A DNA stretch of 20,000 nt from Botryococcus braunii (GCA_002005505.1 MVGU01000996.1:187501-207500); one strand, 5' to 3'; numbered from the stretch's first letter, positions 1 to 13,330 are shown. Program-made: numbers and translations. Notes: generated from the letters alone by a model not told the origin.

Positions 1-1466
1 TCACAAGTGCCGTGTGTGGTCGCAGCGCCCGAACCCTCAGCATTTGGATGGGTTCCCTCTGGGCTTCGTCAATGAAACTCGTGCTGGTTTGATAGTGTTG
101 GGGGCAGCGGTCACCGTGTCAGTCGAGTACGCGGCTTCCGTAGCCCAGGCGCACGTTGATGCCGTGGCAGCCTCGCTCCAGCGTTTGCCAATTCTCCGCA
201 ACCCCCAAGCCGAGCTTCTCTTGCTTCGCAGTTGCCTTGGGACCTGCAAGGTGGTTTTCACAGCTCGGACCATGCCGCCAGCTGCAGCTGCGCAAGCTTT
301 GGTGACCTTTGATATGCTCCAAACCCAGGTCCTCCAATCCATTGTCACAGCTGGTGGTGGTGGTTTTGGCCCTTTGCAGCAAACCTTGGCTGGCTTGCCT
401 ATCGCCCAGGGGGGTCTAGGGGTCACTAAGGCCACTTCCCTTCTGCCTTGTGCCTATCTCGCCTCCGTCACGCAGACCGCCCCCCTTCAGGACCGCCTTC
501 TGGGGACATCCACTGCCCCTCTTGTCCCCGCTGCCCTAGCTGCCAAGGCTGACTACTGCGCCCTTGTTCCTGATTTCGATGCGGCGCTCTTCGAGGATCC
601 GGATTTTGTCCGCAGCAAAGTGCAAGCCCGGCTGTCCAAACCCTTGTCTCACCGCGCATACCGGGAGGTTCTTGATGACCCTGCTCGCTCGGATCGCGAC
701 CGTGCTGTGCTCCAATCTCTTCCACAGCCGGGAGCGTCTGATTGGCTGCTGGCTCTCCCAGTTCCCCATTTGCAGCAGACCATGCCCCCTGAGTCGTTCC
801 GCTGCCGCCTTCACTACCAGCTCTTGATCCCCATTTTCCACCCTGGCTCCCAATGCCCGTGCTGCTTGAGGGAGTTGGATGTCTGGGGCGACCACGCGGT
901 CCACTGCACCTCAGGGGGGGATGTTGCCATTGTCGGCCGACATTACTCCGTTCGTAACGGCCTGGACGCTGTCCTTACCTCAGCTCGTCAGCGGGTCACC
1001 CGGGAACCCGCCTTTCCCACCCCTGTCCCTGGCCAGGAGCGCCGTCGCGCAGACCTCCGCCTCCATGCGTGGGAGGAGGGGCGTGACCTTTATATCGACA
1101 TCGTTGGCTCTTCCCCACTCACAGTTGCCAACTTGCTGCACTTCGTGCCGGGTGGGGCCGCCGCGTGCGCTGCCCAAGACAAGCAGACCCGCTATGCTGT
1201 CTTGTTGTCGCGTCAGCAGCCGCCTGTGGCTTTCCAAGCCTTCGCTTTTGAAACATTGGGAGGGTTGCATGCTGATGCGCTGGCCTTGTTGCAGAGGCTC
1301 CAGGGGCTTTTGAACCAAGCCATCATTGCTCAAGAAGATGTGGAGGGATATTTTGTCATTCGTCGGGTCAGTTTCATCATTGCGGCGGCTGTGGGTCGCC
1401 AGCTGGCCGCTCGCCGGGTGTGACTCATTGCTTGAAACATTGGGGTTTGGGTCCCTGAACATTGGG
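1..1466 (+). mobile_element. R2-like non-LTR retrotransposon, 3' part (copy 1)
   Basis: This is the 3' portion of a non-LTR retrotransposon with a restriction-enzyme-like endonuclease (REL) domain; it runs off the left edge. It comprises an open reading frame to the TGA at 1421-1423 and a short 3' UTR of about 43 bases. I place the 3' end near 1466 because the sequence up to there recurs at 11374-11719 and 14787-15107, and what follows is the reversed end of another LINE family. By eye the shared ORF tail (1147-1423) differs at four positions from each of the other two copies, so the insertions look recent. No poly(A) tail separates the two elements, as is common for R2-like elements. Confidence 0.72.
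2..1423 (+). CDS. Reverse transcriptase C-terminal region with CCHC finger and REL endonuclease (5' partial)
   Basis: The frame is open from the window edge to TGA at 1423; no start codon is visible, so this is the C-terminal part of a longer polyprotein. The first third has the post-catalytic (thumb) pattern of non-LTR reverse transcriptases, including a GGLG block near 407-424. Around 848-907 a zinc-knuckle pattern CPCC...GDHAVHC (CCHC) is seen. Near 1045-1105 follows the PD-(D/E)XK-like pair RADLRL...LYIDI, two acidic residues about 15 apart, the usual REL endonuclease layout. The end has a conserved block with AFETLGG. Order RT, CCHC, REL matches the R2/NeSL/CRE-type lineages, whose nuclease nicks target DNA to prime reverse transcription. 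The catalytic RT motif lies outside the window. The frame has no internal stop, so the copy may be intact. Confidence 0.7.
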   Translation, partial: HKCRVWSQRPNPQHLDGFPLGFVNETRAGLIVLGAAVTVSVEYAASVAQAHVDAVAASLQRLPILRNPQAELLLLRSCLGTCKVVFTARTMPPAAAAQALVTFDMLQTQVLQSIVTAGGGGFGPLQQTLAGLPIAQGGLGVTKATSLLPCAYLASVTQTAPLQDRLLGTSTAPLVPAALAAKADYCALVPDFDAALFEDPDFVRSKVQARLSKPLSHRAYREVLDDPARSDRDRAVLQSLPQPGASDWLLALPVPHLQQTMPPESFRCRLHYQLLIPIFHPGSQCPCCLRELDVWGDHAVHCTSGGDVAIVGRHYSVRNGLDAVLTSARQRVTREPAFPTPVPGQERRRADLRLHAWEEGRDLYIDIVGSSPLTVANLLHFVPGGAAACAAQDKQTRYAVLLSRQQPPVAFQAFAFETLGGLHADALALLQRLQGLLNQAIIAQEDVEGYFVIRRVSFIIAAAVGRQLAARRV

Positions 1467-2000
1467 CTGGTCTTTTTTACTCCACTCTTGTAATGCAGAA
1501 GAAGTTACATCTGTCCAGCCACGAGGGCATGATGAGATGTCCACAACACACACACAAGCCAAAACTAGGAAGAACTGACCACAAGAAGTGGCCAAGCGAA
1601 GAGCGAAAGCATAACTGAGCAAACGAAAAGGGGAAGGAAGGGGGATAAGGGGGGGGGGGGCAGCCACAGACGTAGCTGCGGCCAAGTCACCGTAGCCGGC
1701 GTAAATCAGCACGAGCCTGGAATGCATCTGAGAGAAAGGAGACGACCGCACGCAAGTCAGCGTGCCAAATGAACTGCCGAAGAGATCTAGAAGGACCCAC
1801 AAACAAGTGGGGATAACGGTCCCGCACCGCAGTAAGAGCGGGACAGTGAAAGACAAAGTGGTGTTCATCACCCACAGAGGAGCCACACATATCACACAGG
1901 CGCTGAAGGCGCGGAAGCCGGTGTCTGCGGCCCATGTCAATGGGGAGGCCATGAACACCAAGACGAAACCTGAGAAAGGGCCGGACCTCGCGCAAGTCGG
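1467..2000 (-). mobile_element. LINE 3' end, 5'-truncated (copy 1 partner)
   Basis: On the minus strand this is the 3' end of a second non-LTR family: a short zf-RVT-type reading frame (1687-2000) then about 220 bases of 3' UTR ending in the sequence that reads GAGTGGAGTAAAAAAGACC near 1471-1489. The same 3' UTR occurs at 11720-11930 with close similarity and at 15108-15390 in a divergent form. Similarity to copy 2 starts close to 2000, so the copy is 5'-truncated, as is typical for LINEs. A run of G (1649-1660) interrupts the UTR. Confidence 0.65.
1687..2000 (-). pseudogene. LINE ORF2 C-terminal fragment with zf-RVT knuckle
   Basis: The minus-strand frame reads [16 protein letters not shown], then CDMC...[10 protein letters not shown], then RDRYPHLF: the zinc-binding zf-RVT region found after the reverse transcriptase in plant LINEs. 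It ends at a stop at 1687. Nothing upstream of about position 2000 resembles the rest of the ORF, so only the last ~100 residues remain. It is a dead fragment by length, although the retained part is uninterrupted. Compared with copy 2 it keeps the zinc knuckle that copy 2 has lost. Confidence 0.65.
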
Positions 2001-2304
2001 CATCTTCCTCTTCCCAAGTCGGCGGAGGTAATTCATTTAAAGGAAAAGTGGAAATATATCAGTCTCGGGCCCCTGATGCCCCCGATGGAATTCATTTCAC
2101 GTTTCAAAAAGAAAACACGCACGGAGAAGGAAAAAACAAGCACACCACCCTTAAAAAAGAAAAAGAAAAAGAATACCACCCCACAAAAAACAGAACAAAA
2201 CAAAACCAAAACTGATACCAAAAAACCCTTTTAAAAAAGGGAAGACAAAAAAGGAAAAAAAAAAAAAAACAAAACACAATACAAGCACAGGCGCGCGCGC
2301 GCGG

Positions 2305-2305
<1 letters not shown>
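2001..2305. repeat. A-rich low-complexity tract leading into a (GC)n run
   Basis: From about 2105 the plus strand is very rich in A (poly-A runs, AAAAG and AAAAC units), including a small CCCTTTT...AAAAGGG hairpin near 2227-2242 and a run of A near 2256-2269; it ends with (GC)n at 2290-2302. An A-rich stretch beside retroelement fragments could be a decayed poly(A) tail on the plus strand, but no target duplication was found. No credible gene is seen. Confidence 0.6.

Positions 2306-2383
<78 letters not shown>
2306..2383. repeat. (CA)n microsatellite
   Basis: Uninterrupted CA dinucleotide array of about 39 units, directly following a (GC)n run. Confidence 0.97.
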
Positions 2384-2390
<7 letters not shown>

Positions 2391-2439
2391 CACAATCTTC
2401 AAATATTGCTTCTAATCCCACATATTACTATCTTACTGG

Positions 2440-2481
2440 CCAATGCCTTCACGTTAGTATGTACTAACGTGAAGGCATTGG
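2440..2481. repeat. 20-bp-arm perfect hairpin
   Basis: Arms 2440-2459 and 2462-2481 are perfect reverse complements separated by 2 bases. It sits 4 bases from the larger palindrome at 2486-2649. Confidence 0.93.
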
Positions 2482-2485
2482 TGAC

Positions 2486-2649
2486 AAACCAAAACAAGGC
2501 ATGGCCAAGCGTGAGAGGAAAAGGGAGGTACACAGGTATGGCATTTGTATACATATGCCATACCTGTACAGGTATGGCATATGTATACAAATGCCATACC
2601 TGTGTACCTCCCTTGTCCACTCACGCTTGGCCATGCCTTGTTTTGGTTT
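2486..2649. repeat. 164-bp near-perfect palindrome (foldback element)
   Basis: The two 82-bp arms (2486-2567 and 2568-2649) are reverse complements with two mismatched pairs seen by eye and no spacer. Each arm is itself palindromic: the 13-mer ACAGGTATGGCAT and its complement alternate four times around the centre, so several cruciform or hairpin forms are possible. A 12-bp imperfect direct repeat (GGCATTGGTGAC at 2474-2485, GGCAATGGTGAC at 2665-2676) flanks it and could be a target duplication or chance. It could be a foldback/MITE-type transposon remnant or a source of hairpin RNA. No coding content. Confidence 0.9.
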
Positions 2650-3916
2650 CAGCCTTCTGCCCACGGCAATGGTGACATTTCGTCGTGATATTTATGGCAC
2701 ACGGATTACGTGCCTGACATATTTCAATTTTCTTCGAACCCCTCTTCGGATTCTAAGTTCTCTAGAGGGATTCCCCCTTCAGCCGCGGCCTCCCCATCCC
2801 TTGTGAACAAGCTTCAATCCCTGTGCACTAGTCTGCTATGTAATCGACAGCCAAGCAAGCAGTCAGATGTGGTTCGAATTCGAAGTCTTTTGCATGCAGC
2901 TGGGCCTAGCACTAGTGTGGCCCATCAGGGAATCCCCTCGACTAGAACTTCGAAGACCATTTCCCAGCACGTTCTTTCAAGGACGGCTCCAGGCATCCCA
3001 GTCCTTTCCTTCCTTCCTTCCTTCCTTCCTTCCAGTCAGTGCAAAAACCATGTCGAAAGCTTTTGAAGGTCCCGGTCTCCAAGTGTTGACTGTGTAACAA
3101 ATTCCTTGTAAATCATGTCAGGGCACGTTGGGTGTATTGCACAGGCATCTGAAGATATAGGTTGGAAGTGCGCTTGATGGGCACATATGTATCCCATTGC
3201 ACACGCCTATGTGGAGTGCCTCAGAGACAAGTTTACTCGTGATGGGAGTTTCCAGGAGAGATATCTGCAGCTGCTGTGCCAAAATTCGCTTAAAAGATCA
3301 TTGTCATTAGTTCTCTTTTGCTTTACGAGAACTCCGAGTGACCAAGTTTCCTTTCCAAAGTCGCAACCTGTTGACGCCACTATGGGGACCTCCAAAGGGG
3401 ATAACCACCTCTTGCGAAGGGGTTTTTATCCACAAGTACCATTGGCACGTTAACGCAATTGCAACCAAATGGGATATATCGGTCATCAAGTCCTCGTCGT
3501 ACCCCGTTAGTACAGCGTACTCTCATTGGCCCCAATAGATAAAACACGAAGCGTCAACGCTTTGTTCCAAACGCGTCGGGGCTAATTACTCATAAGGAGA
3601 ATACAGATCTACAAGCGAGTCAACCAGCCACATTTACAAAGGCTTTGTGCTGTGTACAAAGGCTCGAAAGGCTGTGGGAACAAGTGTGCTATCAGAACAT
3701 ACATTCCGCAACATCTCAAGCCAGAATTTTCAGGGGTACGAATGTAAGAACGGATATCCAATCAGTATATACAAGCTTGTCTTAAGAAAAGGACAATGAG
3801 ACCATGCCGAACAAACCGCTGCACGGTTTGTCAAGGATAGACCTTGGCCTAGATCAAAATGAGTCTGTCACATGTACGTACCAGATACTGCGAGTGACAG
3901 ACCTGACATTGTAGCT
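2650..3916. other. Intergenic stretch without recognisable gene
   Basis: Mixed-composition DNA. Open frames here are short and show no recognisable family pattern. The only clear structure is a (TTCC)7 array at 3006-3033. Confidence 0.6.
3006..3033. repeat. (TTCC)7 microsatellite
   Basis: Seven perfect tetranucleotide units. Confidence 0.95.
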
Positions 3917-3942
3917 AAGCTACAACTCTAGAGTTGTAGCTT
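3917..3942. repeat. 26-bp perfect palindrome
   Basis: Reads the same on both strands with no spacer, centred on CTCTAGAG between 3929 and 3930. Isolated in noncoding DNA; role unknown. Confidence 0.9.
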
Positions 3943-4330
3943 GATATCTGGAAGACCTTGCAGGTATTTGGAACCAATAGCCTGCAACGATGGCAAACGA
4001 CAGAAACTCTGCAGTCTCCTGCAATGGCGTAGCTCAAAGTGCGTCCTATTTGGGCTTACCGCAAGCGCTTCAGTCGAAACCCTGAGATTAAACCTTCTGC
4101 AAGCTCATAAGTGCCCGCACTCGAGTCTAGTGACAGGTCGTGCACCCGGAGAAAGCTGAGGTCTCTCCAACCCAGCACACGAATGACCTTTCAAAAATCG
4201 CTTGCAAAAAAGCGGTCGCTTGCAAAAGTGATGCTAAGGCGGTCGAGCCTTTTGCTGATGCCTTAGCCTTAGTCCTTCGAACTGGTTTTTGAGTGACGAA
4301 CAGAAGCTTGACAAACAATTGCATTCGATA
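3943..4330. other. Intergenic stretch with small repeats
   Basis: No credible gene. Two copies of TCGCTTGCAAAA lie near 4198-4227, and a CTAAGGC...GCCTTAG inverted pair lies near 4234-4267. Nothing else is recognisable. Confidence 0.5.
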
Positions 4331-5107
4331 TCAATGCATTACTTTGCTCAAAACCTTGGCAGTTCCACCAAATCGTGGCAAAAAACGATGGCAGACTGCC
4401 TTGCATTGCTTCAAAAACCGCCAACCAAGAACTGAACCCCTAATATTGGAGTTGCTATAAATAGCAACTCCATTGAATGGCATCCCCTTAGACGAAGGGG
4501 GGAGGGGCTCCATCCAGACCTGATCGTACGCAACATGATCCTGATGCGACATGATGATCAACATGGCTGAGATGGAAAACCAGTGGCCTTTCTGTGGAAA
4601 TGCACAAGTCACAGCTTGAGTGACAGACTGTGCAGATGTACGCATCTGCAGGATCAAAGACTCACATGTGCTGTGAAAGCAAGCACATCCCCCCCCCCCC
4701 CCCCGGTATTTATAGATTGTATCTTGGAACCACAACCTCAGTATGTATACACTGCACTCAGAATTATAGCACTCGAAATAAATGCACACCAGTCTCGAGG
4801 AATGAAACCCAGTGGGAAAACGCAGCAGGCAAAATGCAACCACAGGAAAAGCAAGAGTGCCAGGAGGCCGGGAGAGCACATAATCAAGGATGACCTCTAT
4901 TGATATAGATACTGGTCCTCCACCCTTCAGGGAACTCTTTGAAACAGCTTCACATGGGAAGCATACTGAGTTTTGCCCAATGTGATCCAACGTTTGCTCG
5001 AGGGACTGGACCAGAAGAGAGGTTCTAACAAACCCGGGCTGCTTTCCAATCACATATGTGCTGATTAAGTCATTTCTCTGCGACTCTTCAGTTGGACTTG
5101 TCTTCAC
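4331..5107 (-). CDS. Unidentified 258-codon open frame, probably not a gene
   Basis: This is the longest uninterrupted frame in the left intergenic region (start at 5107, stop at 4331). I recognise no domain, repeat or targeting pattern. It runs through the C16 tract (read as a short run of Gly) and through the 4447-4472 hairpin, both of which argue against selection on the protein. It lies downstream of UVR8 on the same strand, but no splice links it to that gene. Listed because of its length only; chance is the simpler explanation. Confidence 0.15.
   Translation of the reverse strand: MKTSPTEESQRNDLISTYVIGKQPGFVRTSLLVQSLEQTLDHIGQNSVCFPCEAVSKSSLKGGGPVSISIEVILDYVLSRPPGTLAFPVVAFCLLRFPTGFHSSRLVCIYFECYNSECSVYILRLWFQDTIYKYRGGGGGCACFHSTCESLILQMRTSAQSVTQAVTCAFPQKGHWFSISAMLIIMSHQDHVAYDQVWMEPLPPSSKGMPFNGVAIYSNSNIRGSVLGWRFLKQCKAVCHRFLPRFGGTAKVLSKVMH
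4447..4472. repeat. 12-bp-arm hairpin with TATAAATA at its centre
   Basis: Arms 4447-4458 and 4461-4472 are perfect complements with a 2-base loop. The centre spells TATAAATA, which resembles a TATA box, but no gene start follows on either strand. Confidence 0.85.
4689..4704. repeat. C16 homopolymer
   Basis: Sixteen consecutive C on the plus strand. Confidence 0.95.
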
Positions 5108-5197
5108 GGCATTGCCCTTCCGTAATCGGCTACGTGATGACTACTAACAAACAGAGTATCAAGCATCTGAACCTCAAAAGTATCAGGCATTATTAAA

Positions 5198-5198
<1 letters not shown>

Positions 5199-5290
<92 letters not shown>
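5199..5290. repeat. (CA)46 microsatellite
   Basis: Uninterrupted CA array of 92 bases, about 700 bases downstream of the UVR8 stop codon. Confidence 0.97.
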
Positions 5291-5291
<1 letters not shown>

Positions 5292-5457
5292 CCAGGAATG
5301 CACATGCACATGGTGCACTACATCACTGCTGTACTCCAACCAGTTGTTCAAGGCATTTCTGTATGACGTCCCTCATTTTGCAGAAACCAGTCTCCCGACC
5401 ACATGTCTGGTAGAAAAAGATGGCATCAATAATAGCCTCTGCAGTGGGCAGATATAC

Positions 5458-5655
5458 ACATGTCATATGCTCCAGATAGACAGATGTACTATGCTGCAGA
5501 GACATATGTCATACACTCCTGATACACGTATGTCATATGCTTCAGGTAGATGAATGTCAATGCTCCAGATAAAGATGTGGCATATGCACCGGAAGGAACA
5601 TATCATGTGCTCCTGATAGATGTATGTCATATGCTCCAAGAAGAACATGTCAAAA
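5458..5655. repeat. Degenerate minisatellite, unit about 27-33 bp
   Basis: Variants of ATGTCATATGCTCC followed by AGATAGA-type spacers recur at about 5460, 5500, 5530, 5556, 5581, 5602 and 5625. Spacing and sequence are imperfect, so this is an old tandem array. In one minus frame it gives a repetitive peptide, which I treat as a by-product. Confidence 0.7.
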
Positions 5656-5985
5656 CTGACCTACACTGTGCAACAAAAAGTGTGTGACTTCAGTGTTGTC
5701 GACAATCCAGCAGTAGTGGTCTGACAACTTTTCTGAACAGCCAACAGCATAACAGATAATCATTTCTTACATTCCTAGTCCTGCTGCAAGGAGATTCTAG
5801 CGTTGACTTCCGGCAGCCAAGATGAGAAAGGTCAAAACTGCAGGCAGGAGGGTTTTCACTCCTTGGGAAGAGCGGATTTGCACTCCAAGGCGGACTTTCA
5901 CATCTGTAAGGTGCAAATCACTAATTAAACATCAAGGGCTTATCCAATGGGTCCCAAGCGCCCTGAGGAGGCCCACTCACCACGA
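5656..5985. other. 3' flank of UVR8
   Basis: Holds the 3' UTR of the minus-strand UVR8 gene. No other gene is seen. The polyadenylation site cannot be fixed from sequence alone. Confidence 0.5.
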
Positions 5986-10894
<4,909 letters not shown>

Positions 10895-11303
10895 CTTGGA
10901 GACAACGCACAAGGGCAGCTCGGGCACTGAACTAGGCGCGGTCGAAACCACTTTACCCAAAAACCTTCGGCCGACCTGAGGACTAGACCATACTATATCA
11001 CAATTTACCAAAGATTCTCCAAAATCTGTTCATGAACGGCAGCAGGGACGATATTGCTTTCAATCCACCCGAAGCGGTGCCTCTGACCCAATGCTGCCAA
11101 TAACCAGCCCCAGCTGGAGAGCTTATGGTAATTTTCTTTGCCTCCTAAAACCGTTGGGCACTTGTGACTTGTTTTCTAAGACTGTCTAATCGGCAAATAT
11201 TCTGGACTCACGCGGTAATGGAGCCCAATACCTTGGCAACCGTCTCGGCGGATGACTTATCCGTGAATCACGTGATCTGGAAGTACAGTTGGAGGACCGA
11301 GAA
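10895..11303. promoter_or_regulatory. Upstream region of UVR8 (promoter and 5' UTR expected)
   Basis: This is the gap between the UVR8 start codon and the retroelement copy 2. The minus frame is open back to an ATG at 11011, so part is either 5' UTR or an N-terminal extension. I find no convincing TATA box or named UV/light element. Confidence 0.35.
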
Positions 11304-11373
11304 GACATTGGGCTGGTCTTTTTTACTCCACTCTTGTAAAAGGAAGAGAAGTCTGGTCTTTTTTACTCCACTC
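11304..11373. repeat. Duplicated LINE-end segments left of retroelement copy 2
   Basis: ACATTGGG plus the reversed LINE end occurs at 11306-11352, then the 21-base segment starting CTGGTCTTTTTTACTCC occurs again at 11353-11373, 40 bases after its first copy at 11313-11333. The second copy recurs with one change at 11720-11740, on the right of the R2-like fragment, as a target-site duplication would. Confidence 0.75.
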
Positions 11374-11676
11374 ACAGTTGCCAACTTGCTGCACTTCGTG
11401 CCGGGTGGGGCCGCCGCGCGCGCTGCCCAAGACAAGCAGACCCGCTATGCTGTCTTGTTGTCGCGTCAGCAGCCGCCTGTGGCTTTCCAAGCCTTCGCTT
11501 TTGAAACATTGGGAGGGTTGCATGCTGATGCGCTGGCCTTGTTGCAGAAACTCCAGGGGCTTTTGAACCAAGCCATCATTGCTCAAGAAGATGTGGAGGG
11601 ATATTTTGTCATTCGTCGGGTCAGTTTCATCATTGCGGCGGCTGTGGGTCGCCAGCTTGCCGCTCGCCGGGTGTGA
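11374..11676 (+). pseudogene. REL retrotransposon ORF, last ~100 codons (copy 2)
   Basis: Encodes the block from the residues after the REL motif to the C-terminal end, including AFETLGG. Uninterrupted but lacking all catalytic motifs. Confidence 0.7.
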
Positions 11677-11719
11677 CTCATTGCTTGAAACATTGGGGTT
11701 TGGGTCCCTGAACATTGGG
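11374..11719 (+). mobile_element. R2-like retrotransposon, 5'-truncated (copy 2)
   Basis: Matches 1121-1466 of copy 1 almost base for base. It starts inside the ORF at ACAGTTGCC; the six bases CCACTC before the break are shared by the left repeat and by copy 1, a microhomology junction typical of target-primed reverse transcription. The ORF tail stays open to TGA at 11674-11676. The upstream nuclease and finger regions are absent, so it cannot move by itself. Confidence 0.75.
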
Positions 11720-12725
11720 CTGGTCCTTTTTACTCCACTCTTGTAACGGAAGAGAAGTTACATCTGTCCAGCCACTAGGGCATGATGAGATGTCCATAAC
11801 ACACACACAAGCCGAAACTATGTAGAACAGGCCACAAGAGGTGGCCAAACGAAGATGAAAACATAACGGAGCAAACGAAAAGAGGAAGGGGGGATAAGGG
11901 GGAGCAGCCACAGACGTGGCTGCGGCGAAGTCACCGTAGCCGACGTAAATCAGCACGAGCCTGGAATGCATCCGAGATAAAGGAGACAACGGCACGCAAG
12001 TCAGCGTGCCAAATGAACTGCCGAAGAGATCTAGAAGGACCCACAAACAAGTGGGGGCCCATGTCAATGGGAAGGCCATGAACACCAAGACGAAACCTGA
12101 GAAAGAGCCGGACCTTGGCAACATCAAGAGACAGATAAAGGAGGCAGGAGCGCTGAGCCTTAGTGGGGCGCGCAAACCACCGCACATAAGTACATAGCTG
12201 GGGATCAGCAGGGGCTAACCGAGGGGAGACATGAAGAGAGGCCACAGGGAGGGTATTGGCCTGCCTAATGAGAGCTAAAAAGGTATCCATAGCAACGGGC
12301 TGCGGGCGCTGACAATCAGCCACATAGGGGTAACCTAAGCGGCGAAGGGCAGCGATAAAAGAACCCGTCCAGGACGGAGAACAAGTCGTAGCGCCATAGT
12401 AGCATGAGTCCCGATGAATACGTGCATACAAGTGGTCGGGTGGGAAATCCACCAGAGAGTTCCAAAAGGTGACCACACGCTTGAAATAGATATGATGAAG
12501 GGGCCAAACGCCAACCTCAGCAAGGAGCACATCGGTGCGGACCGTCTGACGAACCCCAAGGATCATCCGTAACATAGTAAGAAAATCCTTTTCTAAATCC
12601 TTAGCGGAGAGCCGAGTGGAAGATGGGGAAAGCACTCGTAGATTCCAAACCTCACACCCATATGAGCAGGCAGGCACCACACATGCCAAGAAGAGACGCA
12701 TGAGAATACCGATCGAGGTAGCACA
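11720..12725 (-). mobile_element. LINE 3' part, 5'-truncated (copy 2 partner)
   Basis: The minus strand carries a LINE from the region just after the reverse transcriptase to the 3' UTR. The UTR (11720-11930) closely matches 1467-1686. The left boundary near 12725 is where LINE-like coding ends. Compared with copy 1, 117 bases are missing between the positions matching 1811 and 1930. Confidence 0.7.
11931..12725 (-). pseudogene. LINE ORF2 C-terminal half, zinc knuckle deleted
   Basis: The frame reads from [20 protein letters not shown] (the post-RT region of LINE proteins) through HVSPRLAP and [16 protein letters not shown], then jumps to [14 protein letters not shown]. The 39 residues in between, which hold the CDMC...HHFVFHC zinc knuckle in copy 1, are cleanly removed in frame. 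No stop codon interrupts about 265 codons. The RT catalytic core is absent, so the protein is not functional. Confidence 0.7.
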
Positions 12726-13260
12726 ATTGAGGAGAACTAGCTTGACAAGTATTATATATATCCATACAACAGGCAATACATTATAGGCACAAAATAACCT
12801 TGAGTGGATTGGCATATGCTACATAAGAACTCAACACAAGAGAACAAGTGAGAGTAACGTTCCTGTACAGCGGTCCAGCGCCTCACAATGAAAGACCGAG
12901 TGGCATTTGTCACCTGCAGCCGAATCACACATGGCACAACAGCGGTGGATGCAGGCAGTTCGGAGCCACCGCTAGCCACCAACTTCAAAGGCTAGGCCAT
13001 GACACTACGACGAAACCGGAAGAAGTTATAACCTGTTGTCGTACTCTTCTGTACTCCGTCCCGCGCATGCAGCTCAACTACCCGACGAAGGTATGTAGCA
13101 CGTTTCCCTAGTAAAGCGTCAACAAAAAACCTTTTGAAGTGTGACAGCTTCGGCAGGGGAGGAATACGAGGTCACCTTCCCACCGGGCAGGTGTATACGG
13201 ACCACGGAGTCCACCAAGGGATAATGCCGCTCGCCGATATCATGTTTTCAAATGCTATCG
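12726..13260 (-). pseudogene. Decayed LINE relic (zf-RVT region)
   Basis: In shifting minus-strand frames this region still shows FFRFRRSVMA near 12990-13020 and MCDSAAGDKCHSVFHC near 12890-12940, the zf-RVT pattern seen in the intact copies, followed by ERYSHLF in another frame. Frameshifts and stops show it is older than the neighbouring copies. The part upstream of 13020 (reading ERHYPLVDSVV and VDALLGKRATYL) may belong to the same relic or to something else. Confidence 0.45.
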
Positions 13261-13330
13261 TCGGCTCAACACGAATGAAATTTTAACACAGCTTCATCGT
13301 GCAATGAATCGCATTGTCAGCAACTATAAT

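Noticed and set aside
1..2000. The whole convergent pair as a single two-ORF mobile element
   Set aside because: The LINE half in copy 3 is a divergent subfamily while the R2-like half is nearly identical, and boundaries vary at both outer ends, which fits insertion of one element into another better.
1425..2036. 203-codon minus frame overlapping the LINE tail
   Set aside because: The real LINE frame is the one with the zf-RVT motif (1687-2000); this frame runs through 3' UTR and is off-register.
2104..2421. Open frames encoding long Cys-Val or Thr-His repeats at 2104-2421, 5104-5289, 6477-7562, 9867-10385, 13360-13640 and 17920-18486
   Set aside because: They are translations of dinucleotide arrays, open in several frames, with no codon bias or conserved flanks.
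2867..2890. GGTTCGAATTC resembling a tRNA T-loop
   Set aside because: No matching acceptor stem, D-loop or anticodon arm could be placed around it.
4454..4464. TATAAATA as a promoter element
   Set aside because: It is the centre of a hairpin and no gene start lies at the right distance on either strand.
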